Translations under genes and position numbers: made by a program | Assembly: GCA_027257055.1 (NCBI GenBank) | Contig: JAPVLO010000115.1 | Coordinates: 2,914,001-2,978,000, forward strand | Source: Cephalopachus bancanus | Lineage: Eukaryota > Chordata > Mammalia > Primates > Tarsiidae | DNA length: 64,000 nt | Direction of reading: 5' to 3' | Notes under the pieces: generated by a model | Told to the model about the DNA's origin: nothing | Database searches by the model: none | Seen by the model: only the letters and a program-made list of their open reading frames with translations | Part shown: in pieces, positions 1-10,672 of the stretch | Numbering within the stretch: position 1 is the first letter of the stretch | Layout: every line of letters begins with the position of its first letter

Positions 1-527
1 TCAGATGCATTTGCATGAGGTGGAAGAATTTGGTCCTGGGCATAAAAAACATTAAGATTTGGGGATAACGTATAGTGAGATGAGTTTGCAATTACTAAAC
101 GAAAATCCCAACAGACAGAAGAGTTGTCCTGTGACATGATGCATCCTCCTGTCCTCCCCACTCCCAGACTCCCCTTTCACTAGAACAGTTATGACCGGCT
201 ATTCTACCAGCATTTCCAATAATGTAAAAAGGGAAAATACAGACCTGGGTTTTCATAGAAAGTATTCTAACTCTCACAACCAGAATCCTTCCCTTAAAAA
301 AAATAATTATGGTTTTTAGATCTTTAACTTTTCCTTCAGTATTTTAGTACCCAACTTTTGAAATGCCTTTTTTTCTGAGGAATGATATTTCCTGGCACAA
401 CATAGTCTTTGTCAAGTGACTCAATTTAATTTTTTGTTTTTCCATATCAAGTGGCCCCAACTTACAGAGAAAAAGTGGGCCCTTGGTATCAGTTTGATGT
501 CAGGGTTTTTCCATGATTGAAAGGGAG
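1..527. other. IL9 upstream region
   Basis: This is A/T-rich single-copy-looking sequence immediately 5' of IL9. It should hold the proximal promoter and enhancer elements. I see no other gene and no clear repeat in it. Confidence 0.5.
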
Positions 528-536
528 CTTTAAATA
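528..536 (+). promoter_or_regulatory. IL9: Probable IL9 TATA-type core promoter box
   Basis: CTTTAAATA lies 50 bp upstream of the start codon, which is suitable for a short 5' UTR with initiation near 555-565. Just upstream, GGGTTTTTCC at 503-512 resembles a kappaB half-site and GATGTCA at 496-502 resembles a CRE/AP-1 element. The human IL9 promoter is known to respond to NF-kB and AP-1-type factors; assigning these exact bases is inference. Confidence 0.5.
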
Positions 537-585
537 CCACCAGATTCGAAGGTGTCTGCAGGCTGAGTTCCAGCGCCCTGTCAAG

Positions 586-699
586 ATGCTTTTGCCTGTG
601 GTCCTCGCCTCTGCCCTGCTCTTCTGCTCTGTTGCTGGCCAAGGATGTTCAACCCGGTTTGGGATCCTGGACACCAACTTCCTCATTGAAAATCTTCAG
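586..699 (+). CDS. IL9: IL9 coding exon 1 (signal peptide and start of helix A)
   Basis: This exon encodes 38 residues, MLLPVVLASALLFCSVAG as the leader followed by QGCSTRFGILDTNFLIENLQ. The donor is CAG|GTAGGC at 700. Identity to human is lowest in this exon, with changes around residues 4, 22-25 and 35-37. Confidence 0.96.
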
Positions 700-3580
700 G
701 TAGGCTGCAGGGGGCGCTGGTGGAAAAGACAGGTCCTGATGGTAGCCATGAAATACATATAGGGGAGGATGAAAACACTGCTCATTATGGGTTCTTATCT
801 CTCTATCTTAGGAAGATCCATCTTCAAAGTGCAACTGCAGCACCAATGTGAGTGATTGCTCTTTTAAGGACTTTCCAAACTAAATTTAATTTCACACCTG
901 TAATTTTCACTTTGAAATTTCTCTTTTACAGGTGACCAGTTGCCTATGTCTGCCCATCCCTTCTGTAAGTATGGTGAAAGCATATACTCAAAAAAGTATT
1001 TAAGTAAAAATAAATTGATTTGTTTAATTTTTTAAAATAAATTGATTTATTTAAATTTTTAAATTAGAAGTCACTTAATTGCAATTGTTCCAATTAGCAT
1101 TTGCTTTTAAAGCCAAGCTCTTGACATTCTATATTATCTACATTTCTCTGTATTTAGTTAGAGTTATGCTCCTTGAGAAGTTTGAACACTTTGCTATATT
1201 TAAAAAAGAACATTGAATCTCTTTTAGATGAGTTGCTATGTTCACAATTAAATCAAACTGGAACTTGGAATAGAATAATTGACATAGCTCATATCATATT
1301 GCTTTCTAACCCATTTGTTGATAACTCTAGGGTTGTGAAACAATGTAACCAAAATGACACATCCTTATCTTCCTTCTGTCATAAACCACATCTCTTCCTT
1401 CCCTCCCTCCTTCTCCATCCCTTTCTCTCCCTCCCTCCATCTTTCCTCCTCCGCCACTTTTTCCTGTCTACCCTGCTGTTGCAGGGTTCGAATGCTGCCC
1501 TCTGGGCAGGTTAAGCATCTGAGGCTGCACGTTTTGGGAGACAGAAGGACGGCAGGAAAGCTCTGATTCCGAATTCCAACTCTGGGTTTAGTGAGGAAGG
1601 CTGCATTTATCCAAGGTGCAAGCAAGCTTGGGAGCTTCTCACTCCAGTTGAAGTGTGGCATCACACCCATCTTGGCTTATCCATTAGATGAGAAGCAGCT
1701 GGGGTCCCTTCTGGGGAGAAAGCTCATTTGAACAGGGCAGCCCTTCCCTCACTTTATTCAGTGAGCACCGTCTATCAGCTGGTGGGAAAAGACTTGTTCT
1801 TTCTCTCTGCTTTTAGACTTATTGTAACAAGACTTGGAACAGGGAAGCATCCTTTGAAAAGGAGAATCAGTGCTGGCTATTTTCCAGCAGGCCTCATGAT
1901 TCCTGGCTGGAACATACTGAAAATCTCCTGCAGGGGTGTCATTGTGAAAAATGGCCTCACCTTAAAATATTGAAGATTATTTTCTAGACTGGCAAGGGAC
2001 CTACCTAGAAATAATCCAAAATTAAAATAGTGTGTATTTATCACTCTTTGTGATTTATTTTCAAAGCTGTCCTCAGAGGGTTTCTTTTAGTAAATCTTCT
2101 TATTTACCAGGACAACTGCAGCAGCCCATGCTTCCAGCAGGGACTGTCCCAGATGACCAACACCACGGCACAAACAAGATACCTAGAGATTTTCAGTCGT
2201 GTCAAACGAACAGTTGAAGGGCTAAAGAACAGAAAGTGTCCAGTAAGTTTGTTTTTATATGTGTTATGCTCTGGTCAATGATTTTTTATGTGAATGTTGA
2301 TGCCAATTCTGTTTGAATGGGAAAAGATGACAAAGTTGGAATTGACAGTACAAGGTCAATAAGGGACATCTAAGAAATGTAATCAGAAACAATAGAATTA
2401 AAGTGAGATGCTTTGAAACAACAGAGTTAAAGTGAGATAACCCACTGCGCCCCCCCCCAGTTTTAAAAAACACACCTATAGGGCCATTTACTTCTCTCCA
2501 CTTACTGAGTAATGAAAGAATTCATTCTGATTGTAATTAGGAACTGCAGTCTAGATCTGAATCAGGGTTGTAACTCATGTAATACTAAATTATCCCAGAG
2601 ATTCAATTTGCCAACCAAATGGAAGTTGTTAAGGAGTGTTTTTGTTTGTTTGTTTTGCTTTGTTTTGGTTGGTTGGTTAAGGAGGCATTCAAGGGGCAAC
2701 ACACCCAGATCAGGGTGGAAGTTTGTCTCTTACTTTAAATGTCCATCAACACATTCTCTTCTTCAGCATCTACCCTAGTTCCTGGAGGGAAGGGTGTGGA
2801 GAGAGTGTCAAGGAATTTGGGGTGACCATCTTACCTCCTTTGGGTATTAGCCTCTCCTCTTGAGATCACAGAAAGCCGAAAGCCCTGTCCCTAGCTATTC
2901 AGCTGCCGATGTTTCTCCTACCAACAGCATCTGGTTCTCATTGCTTCGTATGTACTGTTTCATGGATCCCTACCTTAGGGAGAATTATTACATTTATTGT
3001 TATCACCTTATAGAGAAGGAAACCGATGCTTAGCTTAGTGAGTGGTAGATTTGAGATTTGAACTCAGGTCCACATGACCCCCCCAAGTCCCACTCTTAGC
3101 CACTGTGCTATAACATGACCTTGGAAAGACAACCTAAAATGATAATAATACCATTATAGGCTTTGAAGTGTCCCTAGGAAAGGTTTTCTCTAATGGGTAG
3201 ATTTAGAGCCTCTTGGTGTCTAAGTGTATATGTGTGTATGAACAGATGCCTGAAATCCAACCACAAAGTTAACCATCTACACAGTCTTGATACAATGTGA
3301 GCTAGCCTGGACCTGCCCACTTGTTTGCTCTAGGTCTTAAGTCCCCTTTCTGTTCATCCTTGGACCCCTTCCCCCCCAGCTCTGGGCAGGATTGTTCCTG
3401 GGGCTGCTTGGGTCCAGACTGTTTGAGTCACTCTGTCCTTGTCAACTTTTATCTCCACAGTTTTTTTCCTGTGAACAGCCATGCAACCAAACCACAGCAG
3501 GCAACACATTGACCTTTCTGAAGAGTCTCCTGGAAACTTTCCAGAAAGAAAACATGAGAGGGATAAAAAGCAAAGTATGA
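586..3580 (+). CDS. IL9: Interleukin-9 precursor, complete five-exon gene
   Basis: The coding exons are 586-699, 812-847, 932-964, 2111-2242 and 3461-3580, all phase 0 with GT-AG introns, giving 144 residues, the same as human IL-9. IL-9 is a secreted four-helix cytokine of Th9 cells, ILC2s and mast cells that signals through IL9R and the common gamma chain to JAK/STAT. Residues 1-18 form the signal peptide and the mature chain begins QGCSTR. The mature chain has ten cysteines (21, 45, 47, 54, 56, 64, 68, 104, 109, 113), the family number. All four N-glycosylation sequons of the human protein are kept at N50, N63, N78 and N114. The C-terminal part CEQPCNQTTAGN is nearly identical to human, while the signal peptide and helix A are more diverged. 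The ATG at 586 has A at -3 and starts the signal peptide directly. No disabling change is seen. Confidence 0.97.
812..847 (+). CDS. IL9: IL9 coding exon 2
   Basis: This 36-nt exon encodes EDPSSKCNCSTN. It is flanked by a TTAG acceptor (ending 811) and a GTGAGT donor (848). The final Asn is N50 of the sequon N-V-T, which is completed by the next exon. Confidence 0.95.
932..964 (+). CDS. IL9: IL9 coding exon 3
   Basis: This 33-nt micro-exon encodes VTSCLCLPIPS. The acceptor is TTTTACAG (ending 931) and the donor GTAAGT (965). Its length and phase match human exon 3, and one residue differs there (Pro for Gly at 58). Confidence 0.95.
1372..1456. repeat. Pyrimidine-rich low-complexity tract in IL9 intron 3
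   Basis: An imperfect (CCTT/CCCT)n tract runs through the intron. Apart from this, intron 3 (965-2110) is A/T-rich sequence with nothing recognised. Confidence 0.75.
2111..2242 (+). CDS. IL9: IL9 coding exon 4
   Basis: The exon encodes 44 residues starting DNCSSPCF and ending NRKCP. The acceptor is TTTACCAG (ending 2110) and the donor GTAAGT (2243). It contains sequons N63 (NCS) and N78 (NTT) and cysteines 64, 68 and 104. Confidence 0.95.
2638..2682. repeat. GTTT-rich simple repeat in IL9 intron 4
   Basis: Repeated GTTT/GGTT units are visible. It could be a decayed poly(T) of an old retroelement, but no body is recognisable beside it. Confidence 0.6.
2965..3120 (-). mobile_element. MIR SINE in IL9 intron 4
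   Basis: The MIR core is visible in antisense: GAGAAGGAAACCGATGC, then a direct-type segment ending in TTTGAACTCAGGTCC and CACTGTGCTATAAC. MIRs are ancient tRNA-derived SINEs shared by mammals. Confidence 0.75.
3461..3580 (+). CDS. IL9: IL9 coding exon 5 (C-terminus and stop)
   Basis: The exon encodes 39 residues, from FFSCEQPCNQTTAGN to RGIKSKV, then TGA at 3578-3580. The acceptor is TCCACAG (ending 3460). It carries cysteines 109 and 113 and sequon N114. This is the best conserved exon compared with human. Confidence 0.96.
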   Translation, partial: FFSCEQPCNQTTAGNTLTFLKSLLETFQKENMRGIKSKV

Positions 3581-3590
3581 AGATAAAATA

Positions 3591-3615
3591 TTATTTATTC
3601 TATTTATTGAATTTA
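3591..3615 (+). promoter_or_regulatory. IL9: AU-rich element cluster in the IL9 3' UTR
   Basis: Three ATTTA pentamers occur within 25 bases (3593, 3602 and 3611), starting 13 bases after the stop codon. Such clusters are typical of short-lived cytokine mRNAs and recruit decay factors. No experimental evidence is implied for this copy. Confidence 0.65.
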
Positions 3616-3716
3616 AAAGGCTTTTTCTTTAGGTAGCTACAATTTTTAAAAATGCCAAGTAAGCTACACTAAATGAGAACTGATCATTTACTTAAAATTG
3701 TATGTCTTTATTTTGG

Positions 3717-3722
3717 AATAAA
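3717..3722 (+). terminator. IL9: IL9 polyadenylation signal
   Basis: A canonical AATAAA lies 137 bases after the IL9 stop, giving a 3' UTR of about 160 bases if cleavage is near 3735-3745. It is the first such hexamer downstream of the stop codon. Confidence 0.7.
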
Positions 3723-4048
3723 TACATATGGAGAAAAAAAATCACAAGCTGGTCTCTAGGTGCTTATTCCTTCCTTCCTGCCCAGATCAAGGAAAGACAA
3801 ACTTTCTCAAGGGGAAGAATGAACCAAAGGCACCCATAGTAACAAGACTCCTGATGCTGAGAACAGACTCAAAGGCTCACAAGAGTGACTGGGGCTGTGG
3901 GATTCAGTTACGAAGAAACAGCCTGAGAGTTGCCCCCAGGGAAGCTGAGGGAGGGAGGCCCAGGGCACTACCAAGGGGCTGGGGTCTGAGACACTGCACC
4001 TGACATGGGAAAAACAGCAGTTTAGTAAGTGCAAGATGTGGAGACTGC

Positions 4049-4984
4049 ACAAGAATGTGGACATGTTCGTATGTGAGAGGGCAAAGTGCTTGGAGCATAT
4101 TCAGGGGATGCATCATGGAGCCCTTGGGGTCGGAGCACCCAGCAGAGGAACCCTGGGACAGCTACCATCTGCATACCTAAAACACTATCTATGAGTCCCC
4201 ACCATGTGCCGGCCAGTGCCTGGTTGGGTGCAGGGTCTAATGCGGAGTTCCCCGAGGGATCCTTGCAGCGGGTATGTGCCTGGCACAATGTGGTAGCAGC
4301 CCTCCATCTCACCATGACATTCAACCTTGTCCCACTCCAGCTCCCCAATCCTGGTGTCTGTTCCATGACACTTACCACCTTCTAAGATGCTCTCTCATCT
4401 GTTAACTCACCACATTCATCGTTTCTTGTCTGCCTCTCCCTGCTCACATACAGCTTCTTGAAGGCAGAGAGCTTCAGTTTGTTCATGGTTGTATCCTGAG
4501 TGCCCATATGGAGCTGGCATGGAGCAGATGATTTATCAACATGAACTGAAAAGAGAAAAGGCCTTTGAGATGTGAAAGTGAGGTACAAACTGGTGTCTAG
4601 ACCAGAGCTGTGCACACCTGGAGAAGAAGCAGTGCCCATGATATACTACAGGTCCTCAGAAAAGTGATGTTTTTTCACACACCTCAGGCAGGTACCAGGC
4701 CTGGGTTCACACCACTAGGCCACTTAGAAGGTGGTTGGTCACCAGCAGCCATCCTGTTTGGCCTCCCTGGCCCTGTGTGGTGGGCAGGTGGAGGCAGGGC
4801 TAAGGTTATGTTCGAGGGGGTCTGATTATCAGAACAGCCATCTCCCCCACTATCTGAAGGCTAGAAGGCCTGGAAAGAGCTTAGAGGCTTTTAAAGGTGA
4901 CACTCAACCTTTTCCCACCCCAGCTCCCCTGAATCCACTCCAAGCACTTTGCCCTCTCACATATGAACATGCCCACGTTCTCGT
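4049..4984. repeat. Inverted 60-bp repeat enclosing a mosaic region 3' of IL9
   Basis: Bases 4049-4108 and 4925-4984 are reverse complements with about 7 mismatches. Inside, 4315-4346 repeats directly at 4898-4929 with 3 mismatches, and an L2-like tail lies at about 4425-4550. This looks like pieces of one interspersed family in two orientations rather than a simple hairpin. I could not name the family. Confidence 0.7.
4425..4550 (+). mobile_element. L2-type LINE 3' fragment
   Basis: The arrangement TTCTTGAAGGCAGAGAGC, then TTGTATCCTGAGTGCCC, then GAGCTGGCATGGAGCAG, matches the degenerate 3' end typical of LINE2 copies. Confidence 0.5.
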
Positions 4985-5504
4985 GGAGAACTCTTCCATG
5001 AACAATTTTTTTAGGTACTGTCAAAATTAAAATTGCTTCCCCTCCCTGGTGTGTTAGCCCGTTCTTAGAAATTTTTCATCAGAATAATATAGAAAGTTCA
5101 AAGCAGCAAGAGACAGAGTCCTTCAATGGACTTTGGTCCGCTCTTATTCTCTATCAGTTACACTGTCAAGCAATACCTGGATGTGACCTGCGCTGTAGGT
5201 AGCCCTCGGCCAAAGGTGAGATGATCTAATCATCGAAGGAGCCCAGTCCCTGGTGTTGTGTGGCTCCCTAGCAATAAGGGTGGGCACAGGTTTTGCTTTC
5301 TGCCTGCAGCTGATCCCTTCCAGCATGGAGGTGATGGAGAAGGAGTTTTAGTAAAGGAGGTCCAGGTAGGGGAATGCTTTATTATTTTCTTAGGTTCAGA
5401 AATTATAAAGTCATGATGACATCCAATCAGAATTTTTTTAGTTTTAGTTGAGAAAGATAAAGACAAGTTTCTCAGTTACGTATCTCTATTTTTTTATATT
5501 TCTA

Positions 5505-5668
5505 TTTTTTTTGTTGTTTTGTTTTTCTAACAGAAAGAATATCTGTCCAGGCTGGTGTGCAGTGGCATGATCATGGCTCGATGCAACCTTGACCTCCTGA
5601 GCTCAGGTGATTCTCCCGCCTTAGTCTCCTGAGTAGCTGAGACTTCAGCGCAGCCACCGCACCTGAAT
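5505..5668 (-). mobile_element. Old Alu left-monomer-like fragment
   Basis: After a T-rich stretch the sequence reads CCAGGCTGGTGTGCAGTGGC and then CTCCTGAGTAGCTGAGAC, the antisense of an Alu monomer. It ends after about 160 bases and so is a free monomer or a truncated AluJ. Confidence 0.7.
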
Positions 5669-5879
5669 GATCAGTTACTTATTTCTAGAAGCTTATATAT
5701 CAAAGAGCAATAAGCTGGATTTTGAAAATCAAGAGGCTTTCAGAAGGAGATCACTGGTGAGGATTAATTTCAGAAGGGGATTTCCTGCAAGAGTGGATAT
5801 GAGAATTCATATTCCAACAATGACTGGTAGTATACCCAGCATTGCCTATATTATTTCTTCCTGGAGGTTTAATGTTCTG

Positions 5880-6530
5880 GCCATCCTGTGTTCTTGGTGC
5901 TTCCCCCGGGACAAGGTGCCTGTGGGGGCCATGGCTGTTGGCCCCCTAAAGGTTTGCTGAAAAACCATGGCATGAGGCAGATTGATCAACAGGAGAACAG
6001 ACATACACATTTGTTTAACCCGTTTGCACGGGACTCTTCAGAATGATGACTGGACTTCCTAATGAGATGTGGAAACTTAAATCCCATCCGGAGGTTACAG
6101 AAAGAAGAATGGCTTGGATTCTGGTAAAACAGATTATGGAGTAGGAAGAAGAGGAATTCTATGGAGGGACAGCCAATGATTGCTAGGAAAAAAATGAATG
6201 GATACTTGGGAGAATGAATGGATGAGGGGAAGAGAGATTGACTCATAAACAGTTCTCTTTGGGAGTTGAATGAGCCCGAGAGACAGGCATTTTTTTGTGA
6301 CATCCTTGGGCCAGGTCCGGTTACGTTCTTCCTTTCCTGCAACAGATAATGAGATCACAGGGAGGGAGAGCATTTTGTTTGGGGACAGATAGTGGCCAAG
6401 GTGAGGTCAGTAAGATCTTGCAGCCTTCTGTTCAGCATGTCAAAACACCATATTTGGAGGTATCGGTTTGCAAGCCCCAACGTGCCTTTTCCCTTAGCAC
6501 TATCCACTCTGCATGACACACAGGAGGTGC
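5880..6530. repeat. Possible unclassified interspersed repeat
   Basis: The stretch has the look of a decayed interspersed element, e.g. CCCCTAAAGGTTTGCTGAAA, GATCAACAGGAGAACAGAC and GGGCCAGGTCCGG. I think I recognise the pattern from other mammalian loci but cannot assign a class with confidence. No gene is seen. Confidence 0.3.
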
Positions 6531-6569
6531 CGAGAAGGTCTATCGAGTAATACACTTATTATTATTTAT

Positions 6570-6810
6570 TAGTATTAAGCACTTAACTATTAAGCAATTA
6601 CTCTGTGTGTACTAGCATGCAGTATCTCACTGAACCCTCTAGGAATGGTAGGAAGTAGATATTATTATTACTGTATTTCTATTTTATAGATATGGAAACT
6701 GGAGATAGAAAGGCTTAATGACTTTCCCAAAATCCCCTAGCTGGTGAGATGTAAAGCAAGGATTTCTCCCCAGTTCCCTCTGCTTCCAAACCTATTGCTC
6801 ATTGCATTCT
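6570..6810 (-). mobile_element. MIR SINE
   Basis: An antisense MIR is visible: the pattern TATTATTATTACTG, then TATAGATATGGAAACTGGAG, then CTAGCTGGTGAGATG. Confidence 0.7.
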
Positions 6811-7784
6811 GCCTTTTTCTTATTCTCTTTGTATCAGGGGTATATGTTGCACTTCCTCTGACTGTAGCCTGAGGGTGAAATAGATTAATCATAATTCCAG
6901 TCCATACTCTCTTTTTTAGAAAACTGGGAGACAAACAGTTTTCAGAATTCAAGCCTTTCGGCCTTTTAGGAGGTGAAAACACAATGCATGTGCCACATAT
7001 TAAATAACCCCTGTAGCAGGGACTGGAGCAAGATTCCATCATGAAACACATCAGCATCGAAACACGTGAACAGTCACACAAAAGGGTCAAGCTTTACAGC
7101 CAAATGAGTCACAACAAATCTTGGGTTTTCAGAGCTGTTTGGGTTTCAGAATTGCGCTAAGATATTGGCAAAATGCCTTAACTAAACAGCTTTTCTGTAG
7201 TGCAGGCCCCACTTACTGAAGGGAAGGGGCACTCCCTCCTGGATACTCGATCTAGGGCTGGTCTGGGTGTCTCCAGGAGGCACAGAGGCTTCTGTAGCTC
7301 CCAGGAAAACCTGCCATGTGGTGTCCTGGCTTGTGGTTGCAGGGCCTTCTCTTCTCCTCTCCTCCACCTGGTTTTTCTGAATGACTAGCCCCAGACATGG
7401 CTGCATCCTGCAACACAATATGGTTTACCACCTGTTGCACCTGCAGACACTCACCTCAGCAATCCTCCCCGTTTAAGCAGGATCGCAGCAGTGCCAGATG
7501 CTGTGGTAGGTGATGGTCTCCGAGCACAACCCAGAATTGCGATCTACTGTCAGAGGAGATGGGCAGAGATGAGCTCCGACCTATGGCCACAGATGAGTCA
7601 CCAGCATAGCTTGGTGTTTTCCCTCAGCCTTTCTGCAAAAGTCACATAAACCACAGTGTTCACCCCTGCAGGCAAGCACCAAGAAAGAGTCACCTGCAGT
7701 GAGGTGTGAGGTGATGACTGTCCTCCCTATGCCAAGAGAGCTGAGGTTTCTTGTGAAGTCACTTTGGAAAAAGGAGAAGAAGAA
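6811..7784. other. Intergenic sequence with little recognisable content
   Basis: No gene is seen. The only structured piece is the 54-bp segment at 7102-7155 that recurs at 8870-8923 (see separate entry). Confidence 0.4.
7102..7155 (+). repeat. 54-bp dispersed direct repeat, copy 1
   Basis: This matches 8870-8923 at 51 of 54 bases in the same orientation. It centres on CTTGGGTTTTC and GAGCTGTTTGGGTTTCAG. The second copy interrupts an L1. The family is not identified. Confidence 0.8.
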
Positions 7785-7960
7785 TTAATATTTATTGAGA
7801 ATTTACATTGCACCAGGCACTCTGCTAAGAATATCTGGTAGAATATCTAGTTGGATCCTCACAACAACACCATGAGGCATTTATCTATTTTATATAATTC
7901 CCACTGCACAAATGAGGTAACTGAGGCCCAAAGAGATTACATAATTTTCCCAGGGACACA
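7785..7960 (-). mobile_element. MIR SINE
   Basis: Antisense MIR with the usual series: CACCAGGCACTCTGCTAAG, TCCTCACAACAACACCATG, and CAAATGAGGTAACTGAGGCC. Confidence 0.8.
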
Positions 7961-8309
7961 TGGCTCACAAGGTAAAGCTGCTGCCCTGTCCAGGTCGCCA
8001 GGGCCAGGCAGAGGAGTTTCCAGGAGATCCCAGACCAAAGTACACTCCTGTTGGCCAAAGCCCAGAAGCAGCCAGGCTTAAAGGTGGCTCATCCTTCTAT
8101 CCATCCATCCCTCCATTTGTTTATCCTCCTAGTATGAAGCTGTGAAGTCTCAGCCCCACAATCCCCCCCCTTATCACATGTTGCTACCCTACTCCCCTCA
8201 TTGACCCCAGACCAAGACCTCCCTGGCTCAGTGAGGGGTGCCCTTCAGAAATGCAAGGAGGACCCAAAGGGGTTCATTCTTTATTTTATTAACTTAAAAA
8301 GATGGCTTT

Positions 8310-9420
8310 ATTGAGCTAAGGTTGACAGGTGGGACCTTATCAAACTGAAAAGTTTTTGCACGGAAAAATAAACCATCCGGAGAGTAAAGAGACAACCCAT
8401 GGAACGGGAAGAAATATTTGCAAGCTATATATCTGACAAAGGCCTAACATCCAGGATCCAAAAGGAACTCAAACAAACTGAAAGAGAAAAGAACAAACAC
8501 CATATTAAAAAGCGGGCAAAGGCCATAACAGACATTTTGCAAAGGAAGACATTCAAGCAGTCAACAAACATATGAAAAAATGGTCAGCCTCACTAAATCA
8601 TCAGATAAATGCCAATCAAAGCTACTACAATAACATACAACCTAACAGTAAAGATGGCTATTATTAAAAAGTGTAAAACAACAGGTGTTGGTGTGGCTAT
8701 GGACAAAGGGAACACTTCCACACTGTTGGTGGGAATGTAAGCTAGTTTAACCTTTGTGGAAAGCAATGTGGCAATTTCTCAGAGATCTAAAAACTGAGCT
8801 GCCATATGATCCTGCAATTCCTCTTCTGGGATTACACCCAGAGGAACATAACATGTGAACATTCAAAACAAATAAGTCACAAAAAATCTTGGGTTTTCTG
8901 AGCTGTTTGGGTTTCAGAATTGCCCTACCAAAACACCTACCAAAAACACCTAAATATATATGTTCATTGCAGCACTATTCACAATGGCAAACACATGGAA
9001 CCAACCCAGATACTCATCAAAAGAGGACTGGATAAAGAAAATATGGTACCTACACATGATGGAATATTATACACCCATAGAGAAGAACAAAATAATGACC
9101 TTCACAGCAATTGGATGTGACTGGAGATCATCATACTAAGTGAACTATCACAGAAACAAATAACTAAATACTGCATCCTCTCACTCATAAGCAGGCCCTG
9201 ATCACTGGTCACATGTGTACAGTCATGGGATTGGCAGATGCTGGACATTGCTATGGGGAGGCAAGGCAATACTCCAGACACCAGATCCACTATCGGGCTA
9301 GAGCAGGCCAGCTACAAGCCCAAACTTTGCCTGCATGCAATTTACTTATATAGTAAATCTTCACTTATACCCCAAAACTCTAAAATAATATATAAAAAAT
9401 AAAATGCATTATAATAGAGA
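8310..9420 (+). mobile_element. L1 LINE, 3' end of ORF2 and 3' UTR (decayed)
   Basis: The sequence carries the L1 ORF2 C-terminal and 3' landmarks in order: ACCTTATCAAACTGAAAAG, TGGTGGGAATGTAAGCTAG, TTGCAGCACTATTCACAATG and ATGTGACTGGAGATCATC. Numerous stops and frameshifts are present, so it is a dead fragment. It is interrupted at 8870-8923 by the 54-bp repeat. Confidence 0.85.
8870..8923 (+). repeat. 54-bp dispersed direct repeat, copy 2, inside L1
   Basis: Near-identical to 7102-7155. The right flank shows CAAAACACCTACC followed by CAAAAACACCTA, a local duplication that could mark an insertion event. Confidence 0.8.
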
Positions 9421-10105
9421 AAGAATAATAAGATGGCTTTATTGAGGTTTGATTAGTAAACCATATGCCATTCAGCTCATCTATTTAAAGTGCATATTCA
9501 GTGATCCTCAGTATATTCACAAGTTCTAGCAACCATCACTATCATCTAATTTCAGAACATTTCATCACCCCAAAAGAAACCATATGCACATTAGCATCCA
9601 TTTCCTATTCTCCCCCATCCTGCTTCCTAATTAATTGATATTCTACTTTTTGTCTCATAAATTTACTTCTTCTGGATATTTCATATAAATAGAATCATAC
9701 AATATGTGGTCTTTTATGACTGGCTTCTTTCACCTAACATAGTGTTTTCAAGGTTCATCCATGTTGTAGCGTGGATCAGTACTTCATTTTTAAAAAATGT
9801 CAAGTAATGTGAATTTTATATATCCATGTATTAGCTGATAAACTTTTGAGTTGACTTGCCTTTTTGGTTATTATAAAGAATGCTGCTATGAACATTTGAG
9901 CAAAGGTTTTTGTAAGGACATATATTTTTATTTCTCTTGGATATATACCTAGGAGTATGACAATTCTAAGTTTAAATTTTGAGGAGCTGCCAAACTATTT
10001 TTCAAAATGACTGTGCCATTTTACATTCTCACCAGCAATGTAGGAAGGTCCCGGTTTCTTCACATCCTCCCATGCTCTCTTGTTTTTGTCTTCTTGTTCT
10101 TCTTC

Positions 10106-10360
10106 TTTTTGTTTTGTTTTGTTTTGAGTTGAAGTCTCATTCTGTCACCCAGACTGGAATGCAGTGGCACACTCACGGCCACCACAATCACGGCTTGCTA
10201 GGTTCAGGTGATCCTTCTGCCAAAACCTTCCAAGTAGCTAGAACTACAGGCATGCATCTCCGTGCCTGACTAATTTTTCTTGATTTATTGTAGAGACGAG
10301 GTCTCACCAAGTTGCACAGGTGGGTCTTGAACCCCTGAGCTCAGGCAATCCTCTCATGTC
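10106..10360 (-). mobile_element. Alu element, older and 5'-truncated
   Basis: A T-rich head is followed by GAAGTCTCATTCTGTCACCC and the antisense Alu body, stopping before the 5' end. It is more diverged than its neighbour, which inserted just beside it. Confidence 0.85.
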
Positions 10361-10376
10361 TGCCTCTTTTGTATTG

Positions 10377-10672
10377 TTTTTTTTTTTTTTTTTTTTTTGA
10401 GTTGGAGTCTCACTCTGTCGCCCAGACTGGAGTGTAGTGGCCGCTTCCGGCCACCGCAACCTCGACCTGCTGGGCTCCGGGGATCCTTCCGCCTCAGCCT
10501 TCCAAGTAGCTGGAACTACAGGCATGCACTACCATGCCCGGCTGATTTTTTGATTTATTGTAGAGATGAGGTCTCGCTGCCCAGGCGGGTCTCGAACCCG
10601 CGGGCTCAGGCAATCCACTCACCTCAGCCTCCCAAAGGCGCGGGATTACAGGCTGAGCCACCGAGCCTGGCT
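10377..10672 (-). mobile_element. Alu element of the young lineage, intact, with 16-bp TSD
   Basis: This is a full-length dimeric Alu in antisense, flanked by perfect duplications TGCCTCTTTTGTATTG at 10361-10376 and 10673-10688. It belongs to the lineage described in the findings. Confidence 0.95.
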
